Assembly (NCBI GenBank): GCA_937901455.1 | Contig: CALDIA010000056.1 | Span: 1-5,254, forward strand | DNA: 5,254 nt | From: an uncultured Bacteroidales bacterium | GTDB lineage: Bacteria; Bacteroidota; Bacteroidia; Bacteroidales; WCHB1-69 | Reading direction: 5' to 3' | Shown here: one piece after another, positions 1 through 5,254 of the stretch | Layout: the number at the start of each line of letters is the position of its first letter | Numbering within the stretch: the stretch's first letter is position 1 | Translations under genes and position numbers: made by a program | The notes under the pieces: generated by a model | Told to the model about the DNA's origin: nothing | Seen by the model: the letters and a program-made list of their open reading frames with translations, nothing else | The model's database searches: none

Positions 1-3000
1 TGAACAACTCGGCCACGCATTGGCTTTCGGTCATGGTCTTCACGTCGAAGCCGTAGGCCTGCATGACGGCGCGGTCGTTGTCTTGGTGGGTTTTGCGAAG
101 CTCGACTGGCATCGTCAGTTCGTCGTAGAGGTCGGCAAGCGAAGAATCTGGATAGAGGCCGCGGGCATCGAGGATGGCCTGCGCGGTCTGCTCTATCTTG
201 GCCTTCTGCTCTTCGGTTGGATTAGGCCAAGGAAAGTTGTTATATACCACATCCTTTGAATAACGGTAGCGCATTTCCAATCTTCCGCACACAGCCCGCA
301 TCCAGGCATTATGGACATTGCTCTCAAGGACGCCGAAGTGATAGAGCGTGGCATCGGGGATGAGATGAACCGCATCGCTGGCTAAATTATCGGGCGACAT
401 GAAGCCCATTGGAATATAGCGTCGCTTCTCGGATGATACCCTTGGGATGATGATAAAGTTGGAGTCGGGCATGTTCTCCACATGGAATCGTGTCGGACGG
501 CCTGCCAGTTTCCTTGTTCCTGCGCTACTGCTTGCCAACCGCAATTCCCTGACAGCCTCTATCCGTTTCAGGCAATGCGGCATCTGCCTGAGTTCGGCAG
601 GCGAACAGCAGCCCAGCCACAGACAGTAGCGTGGCCGCTGATGGATAAACTCCTCAGAGCCATACCATGGCTTGAAATACTGTGCCGCTTTGGGCTCGGA
701 CTTTACGAACTCCTCCATTTCCTCTTTGGTGAACAGATAGTTGCCACCGTCGATGGGCTTGTTGCCGATGCCTATTTCTGGAACGTCAAAAATAGGTTTC
801 TGTCTGCTACCGACAAACACATCAGGACCATCCGTCAAATAGGCATTGATATGGTTGGTCTTTGTAACCTTGTCATTGTCGAACAACAGGCATTCCTTAT
901 CTTTGTAGTCATCTTCACTAAACCCCACAATGACACAATGCACATGGGCTTTCCGGGAAGATTCGCTATCCCAACGGAACGTGCGATAAGCGAAATCAAT
1001 GTGCAAGCCGTCCTCCATCAGCGGCTGCCAAAGGTTTGCAACCTGTTCGCCCTGACAGATACTGTTCGTTGACACGAAAGCAGCTTTTGTACGACCGCGC
1101 TTCATCAGCTGCCATGCGCGTTTATACCAGCAGCAGACGTAATCGAGATTTCCGACGTTCTTCCACTTGGCGCCAAATATGCGAACCACATCCTGTTTCT
1201 GTTCTTCGTCCATCTGTCTTGCCCCAACGAAAGGAGGGTTGCCGATGATATAGTCGTAGGAGACGACGTGTCCCACGTCGAAATCTCCATCTTGTTCCTC
1301 CGCTGTTGCGACGTGTCCCACGTCGAAATCTTTCCCTTGTCCCTCCGTTGTTGCGACGTGGGACACGTCGCCTCCTAAGGAGAATGTGCCGGGAGGAAGG
1401 TTACGGGGATTGTTGTTGATGTAATTCACATAGGCTACATAGTTCTGCTGGTCACGCATCATGCGGTCGAACACCTCACGTTGCCACACCACACCTTCTC
1501 GCCCCAAAAACTTGTTGATGGCATGGGCAGTGAATTTCTTCACATTTCCAATTGACTTATCAACAGTATGGTCGCCAATGGGCGTGAGAAGAAGGTGAAC
1601 ATGATTAGGCATGATGACAAAATGATGAAGCCAGTAGGCCTTATCGTGATTGAAGAGCAGGCTGTCCACTATTATCTGTCTGATATGTTCGTGTTTCATC
1701 AGACAACTACCATGGTTGTTATCGAGCCACTTGTCCACCTTTTTTCTTATGGTGTGATTGTATTCCTCTTCGGTCTGTCGGCTCCACGGGTGAGGATGAG
1801 TTGAGAGCCATTGTTCTTTGAATTCAGACAGTTCTGCCAGCCGCTCCTGCGGTAGTGAATCGGCCAGACGGAATGTGACAAACTGCACCTTGTCGTTCTG
1901 ATGCCAATGAGGTAATTTCCCACCTGTAATGTGTATGAATTTGTCGCGTTCCATAAATTGCAAGGAGACGACGTGTCCCACGTCGAAATCCCCCTCTTGT
2001 CCCTCCGTTGTTGCGACGTGGGACACGTCGTGATTTCCATCTTGTTCCTTTGGTGTTGCGACGTGGGACACGTCGCCTCCTAACCAATCCATCTTGAGAG
2101 CATTGCCCTCACGGATGTTAGCATAGCTCTTCAGCGGCAGGAAGTCAATGTCACGGCGGATAATCTTCTCGGTCTCGCGCAGCATCTGCGCCTCCGAAAT
2201 CCACAGCGCGGTGGTGGCCACGGTGACGGCAAAGTCGTTGATCTCGATGCCGTAGAACTGCCGGATGCTGACCTTCACGGGGTTCGCCTCCTCGAAGCCG
2301 AGGAACGACTGGCCGTGATAGCGTTCGCGGATAACCTCGTTCTCCAAACGACGGAGCGAAAGATAGGTCTCGGTGAGGAAGTTGCCGGAGCCGCAGGCCG
2401 GGTCGAGGAAAGTAAGCGAGGCTATGCGGTCCTGGTAGGCATCGAGTTTCCTCTGCCGTTGCCGCTCTACCTTTTCTTCCAGAATCTCGTCCAATTCGCG
2501 GCGCAGGTCGTTGAGGAACAGCGGATCGATGACCTTGTGGATGTTCTCAATAGAGGTGTAGTGCATACCGCCGCTGCGGCGGGTAACGGGGTTCAACGTG
2601 CTTTCAAAGACAGCGCCGAAGATGGTGGGCGAAATCTCGCTCCAGTCGAAGTCGAGGCTGGCGTGGTGCAGCAGGGTCTGCTTCAACTCCTCAGTGAATT
2701 GCGGTATCTCAATTACCTCTTCAAACAGTCCGCCGTTGGTGTAAGGGAAGGCCTTCAAATCCTCCTGCAGGTACTTGCTGCGCTTCGCTACGGGCGTGTT
2801 CAGCACCTCGAAGAGGTCACGCAAGGCGCGGCGCAAGTCCTCCGCATCATAACGCGCAAGATAGTCATGGAACTGGTCGTGGGAGAACATCCCCGCGTCC
2901 TCGGCATACAGACAGAACACGATACGGACACAAAGGATATTCAGCCAGCGCAAGGCTTCGGACGAGTTGTCGCCGTATTGCTTCAGCAAAGCGTCATATA

Positions 3001-3541
3001 TCCTGCCGACAATCTCACCGGCCTTCATCGAGACCTCCATCTCCCTCGTGATGTGCTCGCTGCGGCTGTCCACCAGGAACATCAGCCGGTAGTATTCCTT
3101 GCCCAGATTTTCAAGCAAAATCTGTTCCGGCTCGCCATTGGGCTGCTCCATGTCATAGACGAGGAACTCGGAGAAGTTGCAGGTCACGATCCAGCGCGGA
3201 TGCTCCGAGACGGGCAGCCCCACCACATAGCGACGGGCCTGCTGGAACGGGTTGAGCAGCGCACCGTCGCTCTGACGAATACCGGCACGCAAGTCCTTGC
3301 CCAACGACTTCTGCTCAATCAGCACGCGGGTGGACGGGATGCGCCCATCCACAAAGTTTGACTCGTCCACCTTGTGGTGCTCCTCAAAACGGATGAAGCC
3401 GTCGGTCGGTGTCTCAACGCCAAACACATTCGAAAGCAGGTCAATCCAAAAGGGTTGCGACTCGCCCCGTTCATATCCTCTGCCTTTCCACCGCTCCGCG
3501 AACTCCGCCGCCGCCGCTGCCATCTGTTTCTCTGTCTTCAT
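1..3541 (-). CDS. MmeI-like (Type IIL/IIG) restriction-modification enzyme with an in-frame RAYT-REP insertion; C-terminus beyond window
   Basis: Single-chain restriction enzyme and N6-adenine DNA methyltransferase. I read one frame without a stop from the ATG at 3539-3541 to the window edge (about 1180 codons). The order matches MmeI: an N-terminal PD-(D/E)xK nuclease with D65 and E76-Q-K78 (MmeI has D-x9-10-ExK); a helical spacer; motif X-like GMHYTS (325-330); SAM-binding DPACGSGNF (380-388); catalytic NPPF (768-771), typical of N6-adenine enzymes; a target-recognition region (roughly 880-1100); and a C-terminal part with FPWP and TMPVELRKTHQDNDRAVM. Residues 487-761 are foreign: two REP blocks around a transposase, between NALKMDW and YDYIIGNPPF. 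Without them about 905 residues remain in the window, close to the family's usual 900-950. A second ATG at codon 7 (3523) is possible; the first is nearer the AT-rich leader. A few dozen residues are probably missing at the left edge. Whether the fusion still cuts or methylates is unknown. Confidence 0.9.
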   Translation of the reverse strand, partial: MKTEKQMAAAAAEFAERWKGRGYERGESQPFWIDLLSNVFGVETPTDGFIRFEEHHKVDESNFVDGRIPSTRVLIEQKSLGKDLRAGIRQSDGALLNPFQQARRYVVGLPVSEHPRWIVTCNFSEFLVYDMEQPNGEPEQILLENLGKEYYRLMFLVDSRSEHITREMEVSMKAGEIVGRIYDALLKQYGDNSSEALRWLNILCVRIVFCLYAEDAGMFSHDQFHDYLARYDAEDLRRALRDLFEVLNTPVAKRSKYLQEDLKAFPYTNGGLFEEVIEIPQFTEELKQTLLHHASLDFDWSEISPTIFGAVFESTLNPVTRRSGGMHYTSIENIHKVIDPLFLNDLRRELDEILEEKVERQRQRKLDAYQDRIASLTFLDPACGSGNFLTETYLSLRRLENEVIRERYHGQSFLGFEEANPVKVSIRQFYGIEINDFAVTVATTALWISEAQMLRETEKIIRRDIDFLPLKSYANIREGNALKMDWLGGDVSHVATPKEQDGNHDVSHVATTEGQEGDFDVGHVVSLQFMERDKFIHITGGKLPHWHQNDKVQFVTFRLADSLPQERLAELSEFKEQWLSTHPHPWSRQTEEEYNHTIRKKVDKWLDNNHGSCLMKHEHIRQIIVDSLLFNHDKAYWLHHFVIMPNHVHLLLTPIGDHTVDKSIGNVKKFTAHAINKFLGREGVVWQREVFDRMMRDQQNYVAYVNYINNNPRNLPPGTFSLGGDVSHVATTEGQGKDFDVGHVATAEEQDGDFDVGHVVSYDYIIGNPPFVGARQMDEEQKQDVVRIFGAKWKNVGNLDYVCCWYKRAWQLMKRGRTKAAFVSTNSICQGEQVANLWQPLMEDGLHIDFAYRTFRWDSESSRKAHVHCVIVGFSEDDYKDKECLLFDNDKVTKTNHINAYLTDGPDVFVGSRQKPIFDVPEIGIGNKPIDGGNYLFTKEEMEEFVKSEPKAAQYFKPWYGSEEFIHQRPRYCLWLGCCSPAELRQMPHCLKRIEAVRELRLASSSAGTRKLAGRPTRFHVENMPDSNFIIIPRVSSEKRRYIPMGFMSPDNLASDAVHLIPDATLYHFGVLESNVHNAWMRAVCGRLEMRYRYSKDVVYNNFPWPNPTEEQKAKIEQTAQAILDARGLYPDSSLADLYDELTMPVELRKTHQDNDRAVMQAYGFDVKTMTESQCVAELF
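1258..1378 (-). repeat. REP-like palindrome block 2 (three palindromes, 45-bp period)
   Basis: Second 121-bp block, with the same first 30 bases and the same last 28 bases as block 1 on the coding strand. Palindromes lie at 1264-1280, 1309-1325 and 1354-1370. Loops read TCC, GGA, GGA in order of translation, so the middle palindrome is inverted relative to block 1. The two 28-bp spacers look like those of block 1 in swapped order: the one starting CAACAACGGAGGGACAAG is second in block 1 and first here, while the one containing GGAACAAGATGG is first in block 1 and second here. It encodes residues 722-761 of the fusion and is followed directly by YDYIIGNPPF. Confidence 0.95.
1379..1954 (-). CDS. 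REP-associated tyrosine transposase (RAYT, HUH/Y1 family) domain embedded in frame in the methyltransferase
   Basis: This 192-codon segment is residues 530-721 of the fusion. RAYTs are single-strand DNA transposases related to IS200/IS605 TnpA and act on REP palindromes. Visible hallmarks are the N-terminal FVTFRLADSLP strand, the HUH metal-binding motif in MPNHVHLLL (His647 and His649 of the fusion), and the DRMMRDQQNYVAYVNYINNNP helix carrying the candidate catalytic tyrosine (Tyr701, 704 or 707; the one in YINNNP fits the family best). All hallmarks look intact, suggesting a recent or maintained insertion. The ATG at 1952-1954 is a plausible native start, but no stop follows. After NNPRNLPPGTF the frame runs straight into the second repeat block and then the methyltransferase, so the last 20 or so residues usual in RAYTs appear to be missing. 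Base composition is lower in GC (about 44% in two sampled 60-bp rows) than the N-terminal half of the host gene. Confidence 0.88.
1963..2083 (-). repeat. REP-like palindrome block 1 (three palindromes, 45-bp period)
   Basis: Three 17-bp palindromes at 1969-1985, 2014-2030 and 2059-2075, each with arms CGACGTG and CACGTCG around a 3-nt loop, separated by 28-bp spacers. On the coding strand the loops read TCC, TCC, GGA in order of translation. The ends are inverted: the block opens with AGGAGGCGACGTG and closes with CACGTCGTCTCCT, so the outer palindromes carry a GGAG-type head in opposite orientation. This recalls the conserved tetranucleotide beside the stem of RAYT-linked REPs and the paired BIME arrangement. 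It encodes residues 487 to about 527 of the fusion, a 15-residue repeat of the form DV[S/G]HVAT..., rich in Glu, Gly, Asp and Gln. Confidence 0.95.
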
Positions 3542-3768
3542 ATTTGTATTTTGTTAAAAAACAACTTTGCAAAAGTATGCTTTTTTCGGACATAACGGCT
3601 CCATATCCGCATTTTGATCCGCGAATCGGCCCGTGGGCAAAAAAGGTTAAGGTTTTCACCCCGCGAAAAACGTTTGGCGGGTTTTGAGCTCCCCATAAAA
3701 CGCCACGTTCAGCTGTAGCTCTTCGCCCAAGCGGTCGTCGTGCTTCAGGAGCAGGGTGATGGCGGCCA
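3542..3768. other. Intergenic gap between the WYL gene and the methyltransferase gene
   Basis: 227 bp with no convincing gene. The left third is AT-rich and carries the likely methyltransferase promoter. A weak hairpin at 3660-3681 has arms CCCGC/GCGGG and a 12-nt loop containing AAACGTTT. It is followed by only four T on the plus strand, where no gene needs a terminator, so I do not call it one. A 37-codon minus-strand frame (3656-3769) begins with GTG overlapping the WYL stop codon as TAGTG and reads plausibly (ITLLLKHDDRLGEELQLNVAF), but I do not recognise it and cannot call it a gene. Confidence 0.6.
3570..3577 (-). promoter_or_regulatory. Likely -7 element of the methyltransferase promoter
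   Basis: On the minus strand the sequence reads TACTTTTG, matching the Bacteroidetes -7 consensus TAnnTTTG, 29 bp before the ATG at 3541 and followed by an AT-rich leader without a Shine-Dalgarno. No good TTTG is present 19-21 bp upstream, so the -33 part is weak. This may mean the promoter needs an activator or is poorly used; the neighbouring WYL protein is a candidate regulator. Confidence 0.5.
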
Positions 3769-4677
3769 CTACTTTTTCCTGTACAGCTCCCACATCTGCT
3801 TGGCCTGCCGGCGCATCTCCTCACGCAGCCCCTGCGGGGCGAGCACCTCCACCGCGCCGCCCATCGAGAGCAGCTCCATGTAGAAGTCGTAGGCGGGGCG
3901 CAGCCGCAGCTCGAAGATGCTGTACTCGTCGTGCCGTTCCATCTCGCGCTGGCTGTGGTGCAGCGGCAGCGACCGCAGGTAGTGCGACTGGTCCGCCGAC
4001 ACCTTCAGCCGCACCGTCTCCTTGCCGATCTCCCGGTCGGCGATGATGCCGTAGAAGTCGCTGAAGAAGCCGGCGGGGTCGAAGTCGTCCGGCATCTGGA
4101 AGGTGCGTTCCGTGGTGTCAATGTCGCGGATGCGGTCGAGGGCGTAGATGCGCATCCGGTCGTCGCCCGGACTGTAGGCCAACAGATACCAGCGCTGCTT
4201 GAACATCTTCACGCAGTAGGGGTGTACCTCGAACATGGCGCCGCTCTCGCGCCAGTAGCTCTGGTAGGTGATGCTGACAACCCGGTTGTCGTTCATGGCG
4301 GCCAGCAGCTCCGGCAGCTGTTCGTGTCCGTAGGGGATGCTTTCGGTCAGGATGCGCTTGCTGAGGCTCTTGTGCTCCATCAGGGTGTTGCTGACGGAGA
4401 ACGTGTCCAACAGCCAGTTGCGCAGTCCGCCGCCCCTCAGCTCCTCCTCGTTTGCAATGTAGTAGTGATAGCCGCCCACCCGCTCGCAGTCGATGATGAT
4501 GCCGAACATCTCCTCCACGGCGATGCGCCATTTGTGGAAGGTGCGTTCCGCGATTTTTGTGCCCTCGCTCAGGTCGCTTTGCAGCCATTTCTCTTTCAGC
4601 TCCTTGAGGCTGATGCCCCCCGACTGGTAGATGGTCTCCACCAACCACACATACTTGTTTATCAGATTCTTTGACAT
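3769..4677 (-). CDS. Winged-helix/WYL-domain transcriptional regulator
   Basis: A complete 302-residue protein. The N-terminus (about 1-75) is a winged helix-turn-helix (LKELKEKWLQ, then RTFHKWRIAVEEMFGI and the wing-like GGYHYYI). The WYL domain spans about 130-190 with the eponymous W163-Y164-L165 in QRWYLLAYS, followed by RIYALDRIRDI. A C-terminal extension (WCX-like, about 220-295) follows. Length and order match the BrxR/CapW-type regulators found beside phage-defence operons, where WYL is thought to sense a nucleic acid or nucleotide ligand; the ligand here is unknown. Located upstream of the restriction enzyme on the same strand with a 227-bp gap, it probably controls that enzyme and perhaps itself. 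The ATG at 4675-4677 sits about 34 bp downstream of a good promoter. GC is higher than in the methyltransferase (one sampled row about 68%). Confidence 0.92.
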   Translation of the reverse strand: MSKNLINKYVWLVETIYQSGGISLKELKEKWLQSDLSEGTKIAERTFHKWRIAVEEMFGIIIDCERVGGYHYYIANEEELRGGGLRNWLLDTFSVSNTLMEHKSLSKRILTESIPYGHEQLPELLAAMNDNRVVSITYQSYWRESGAMFEVHPYCVKMFKQRWYLLAYSPGDDRMRIYALDRIRDIDTTERTFQMPDDFDPAGFFSDFYGIIADREIGKETVRLKVSADQSHYLRSLPLHHSQREMERHDEYSIFELRLRPAYDFYMELLSMGGAVEVLAPQGLREEMRRQAKQMWELYRKK

Positions 4678-4819
4678 AACTTCAGTGTCTATGGGTTTCT
4701 AATTCGGCGGCAAAGATAACCAAAACATCTGAATTTTCAAGGCAGAAGTCTTGCGGTTTGAGGATGGAAAGGTCAGGCACGGTGGAGTAGTGGGCGGAGC
4801 CGGTGATGCAGGCGGATTA
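4678..4819. other. Intergenic region upstream of the WYL gene
   Basis: Contains the WYL promoter and otherwise no recognised gene. One minus-strand frame is open for 44 codons (4685-4816, stop 4682-4684) and reads like protein (ITGSAHYSTVPDLSILKPQD), but it has no ATG and runs through the promoter. It may be the tail of a lost gene or chance. Confidence 0.45.
4711..4741 (-). promoter_or_regulatory. Bacteroidetes-type promoter of the WYL gene
   Basis: On the minus strand a -33-like CTTG (4738-4741) is followed after 19 bp by TATCTTTG (4711-4718), fitting the Bacteroidetes consensus TTTG-N19-21-TAnnTTTG. The -7 box ends 33 bp before the ATG of the WYL gene, giving a leader of roughly 25-30 nt. 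Confidence 0.8.
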
Positions 4820-5101
4820 TTACGGAACTATTATTTTGTCCGACCATAGCTTTGACAGAAATTCGCAAGCCGGCCATATTTCAACGCCATTGAAAAGGCG
4901 GGGCTTCTCTTCTAATGACACTATCACCAACTTGCATTGCGGATGCTCTTCTTGGAAAGCCTTCAGCCCTTTCAAGTGGGATGAAACAATATGTTCGGAA
5001 GACTTGATTTCAATTGCCACTTCAGCGTCGCCAATGATGGCGTCCACTTCGTATGCGTTGTTCAATGTGCGCCAGAACGAGAGTCTCTTTCTTGTTCGTT
5101 T
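4820..5101 (-). pseudogene. C-terminal remnant of an AAA-ATPase/DUF4143 protein
   Basis: An open stretch of about 93 codons matches the C-terminal end of the large Bacteroidetes AAA_14/DUF4143 ATPase family (normally about 380-400 residues). It contains LSFWRTLNNAYEVDAIIGD, then AIEIKSS, HLKGLKAF and a C-terminus ending in SDKIIVP. The E-x-D ... E-I-K pattern is the nuclease-like signature of this domain. The P-loop ATPase and the rest of the protein are absent: an in-frame TAA (5102-5104) and AT-rich promoter-like DNA precede it. The only candidate start inside is a TTG at 5063-5065. A deletion probably joined the old upstream region to the gene's tail. Translation of this piece seems unlikely to have a function. 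Confidence 0.8.
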
Positions 5102-5112
5102 TTATTGCGTTG

Positions 5113-5144
5113 CAAAAATACAATAAATATTGGCACGCCTCAAT
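5113..5144 (-). promoter_or_regulatory. Bacteroidetes-type promoter upstream of the ATPase remnant
   Basis: Minus-strand ATTG (5141-5144), 20 bp, then TATTTTTG (5113-5120), close to the TTTG-N19-21-TAnnTTTG consensus. It points at the DUF4143 remnant and is probably the promoter the intact gene once used, now only about 10 bp from the truncated reading frame. Confidence 0.6.
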
Positions 5145-5156
5145 AAATTATGAAAG

Positions 5157-5215
5157 AAATTTTGAAGTTGTAATTCAGATTTTATGATAAATTTTGAAGT
5201 TTTACTTCAAATATT
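5157..5215. repeat. Two operator-like palindromic repeats, 32 bp apart
   Basis: Two 27-bp direct copies (5157-5183 and 5189-5215) match at 23 of 27 positions and both contain AAATTTTGAAGTT. The second forms an inverted repeat, TTTGAAGT-TTT-ACTTCAAA (5193-5211, 8-bp arms, 3-nt loop); the first is an imperfect version. Starts are 32 bp apart, close to three helical turns, just upstream of the ATPase-remnant promoter. This layout would suit cooperative binding of a regulator. No binding protein can be named from the window. Confidence 0.65.
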
Positions 5216-5254
5216 CGCTCTGTATGATGGCCTTAACCCACATTGCGGCGCAGG
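5216..5254. other. Unassigned right edge
   Basis: About 39 bp more GC-rich than the preceding AT-rich stretch. Short frames are open to the edge on both strands (for instance an ATG at 5224 reading rightward), but there is too little sequence to assign a gene. Confidence 0.3.

Larger units (their letters stand above)
1258..2083 (-). mobile_element. Composite REP block-RAYT-REP block insertion inside the methyltransferase gene
   Basis: An 826-bp unit made of two 121-bp direct repeats (1963-2083 and 1258-1378) bracketing 584 bp that encode the RAYT. This is the arrangement expected of a RAYT with its cognate REPs (sometimes called a REPtron). It lies between the codons for NALKMDW and YDYIIGNPPF, in a loop of the methyltransferase fold that varies in length in the family. 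Starts of the two blocks are 705 bp apart, a multiple of three. No target-site duplication is evident outside the blocks, as expected for HUH transposases. That the segment is mobile is inferred from the family and the repeats; the sequence alone does not show movement. Confidence 0.82.

Noticed and set aside
482..1072. Plus-strand open frame of 196 codons
   Set aside because: Antisense to the target-recognition part of the restriction enzyme; no known domain and no promoter or start context.
1258..1378. Regular 17-bp repeats with 28-bp spacers resemble a mini CRISPR array
   Set aside because: The spacers are similar to one another, repeats occur in both orientations, the unit is exactly 15 codons and the whole lies in an open gene next to a RAYT. 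REP elements explain it better.
1258..2083. Intein, group II intron or other self-splicing insertion in the methyltransferase
   Set aside because: No splicing-domain motifs, no catalytic intron features and no reverse transcriptase or homing endonuclease; the HUH motif and REP palindromes identify a RAYT.
2315..3361. Long plus-strand open frame (348 codons)
   Set aside because: It is antisense to the nuclease and SAM-binding parts of the methyltransferase, which have clear motifs; the plus-strand protein has no recognisable domain.
3660..3681. Hairpin with CCCGC/GCGGG arms as a terminator
   Set aside because: Only a 5-bp stem with a long loop and four T on the plus strand, where no gene ends; no T-run follows it closely on the minus strand.
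3931..4674. Plus-strand open frame of 247 codons
   Set aside because: Antisense shadow of the GC-rich WYL gene, with a Val/Ala/His-rich product lacking any motif.
4685..4816. Open 44-codon minus-strand frame as a gene
   Set aside because: No ATG, runs through the WYL promoter, and no family recognised; recorded only as part of the intergenic region.

Overview
The window looks like chromosomal DNA of a Bacteroidales bacterium (Bacteroides/Prevotella type). This is inferred from Bacteroidetes promoters (CTTG-N19-TATCTTTG before the regulator, ATTG-N20-TATTTTTG near the right end), the absence of clear Shine-Dalgarno sequences and the protein families present. All recognisable genes read on the minus strand, from right to left.

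Right end (about 4678-5254): a decayed C-terminal remnant of an AAA-ATPase/DUF4143 gene. Upstream it keeps a promoter and two operator-like palindromic repeats spaced 32 bp apart. Middle (3769-4677): a complete 302-residue winged-helix/WYL regulator of the kind often found beside phage-defence genes, with its own promoter. Left (1-3541): an MmeI-like (Type IIL/IIG) restriction-modification enzyme that combines nuclease, N6-adenine methyltransferase and target recognition in one chain. It is cut off by the window edge near its C-terminus. The regulator and the enzyme probably form one defence locus.

The striking feature lies inside the enzyme. Between its SAM-binding half (DPACGSGNF) and its catalytic motif (NPPF) sits a REP-associated tyrosine transposase (RAYT, an HUH/Y1 transposase). 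It is flanked by two 121-bp direct repeats, each made of three 17-bp REP-like palindromes at a strict 45-bp (15-codon) period. The reading frame stays open through methyltransferase, repeat block, transposase, repeat block and methyltransferase again: about 1180 codons with no stop. The transposase has no stop codon of its own and can only be made as part of a fusion. The two blocks are offset by exactly 705 bp (235 codons), so recombination between them would remove the transposase in frame and leave a 40-residue linker. The palindrome encodes DVSHV in one orientation and DVGHV in the other, so inverted copies also keep the frame. This resembles the in-frame palindromic elements of Rickettsia, but here the presumptive mobilising enzyme is embedded together with its repeats.
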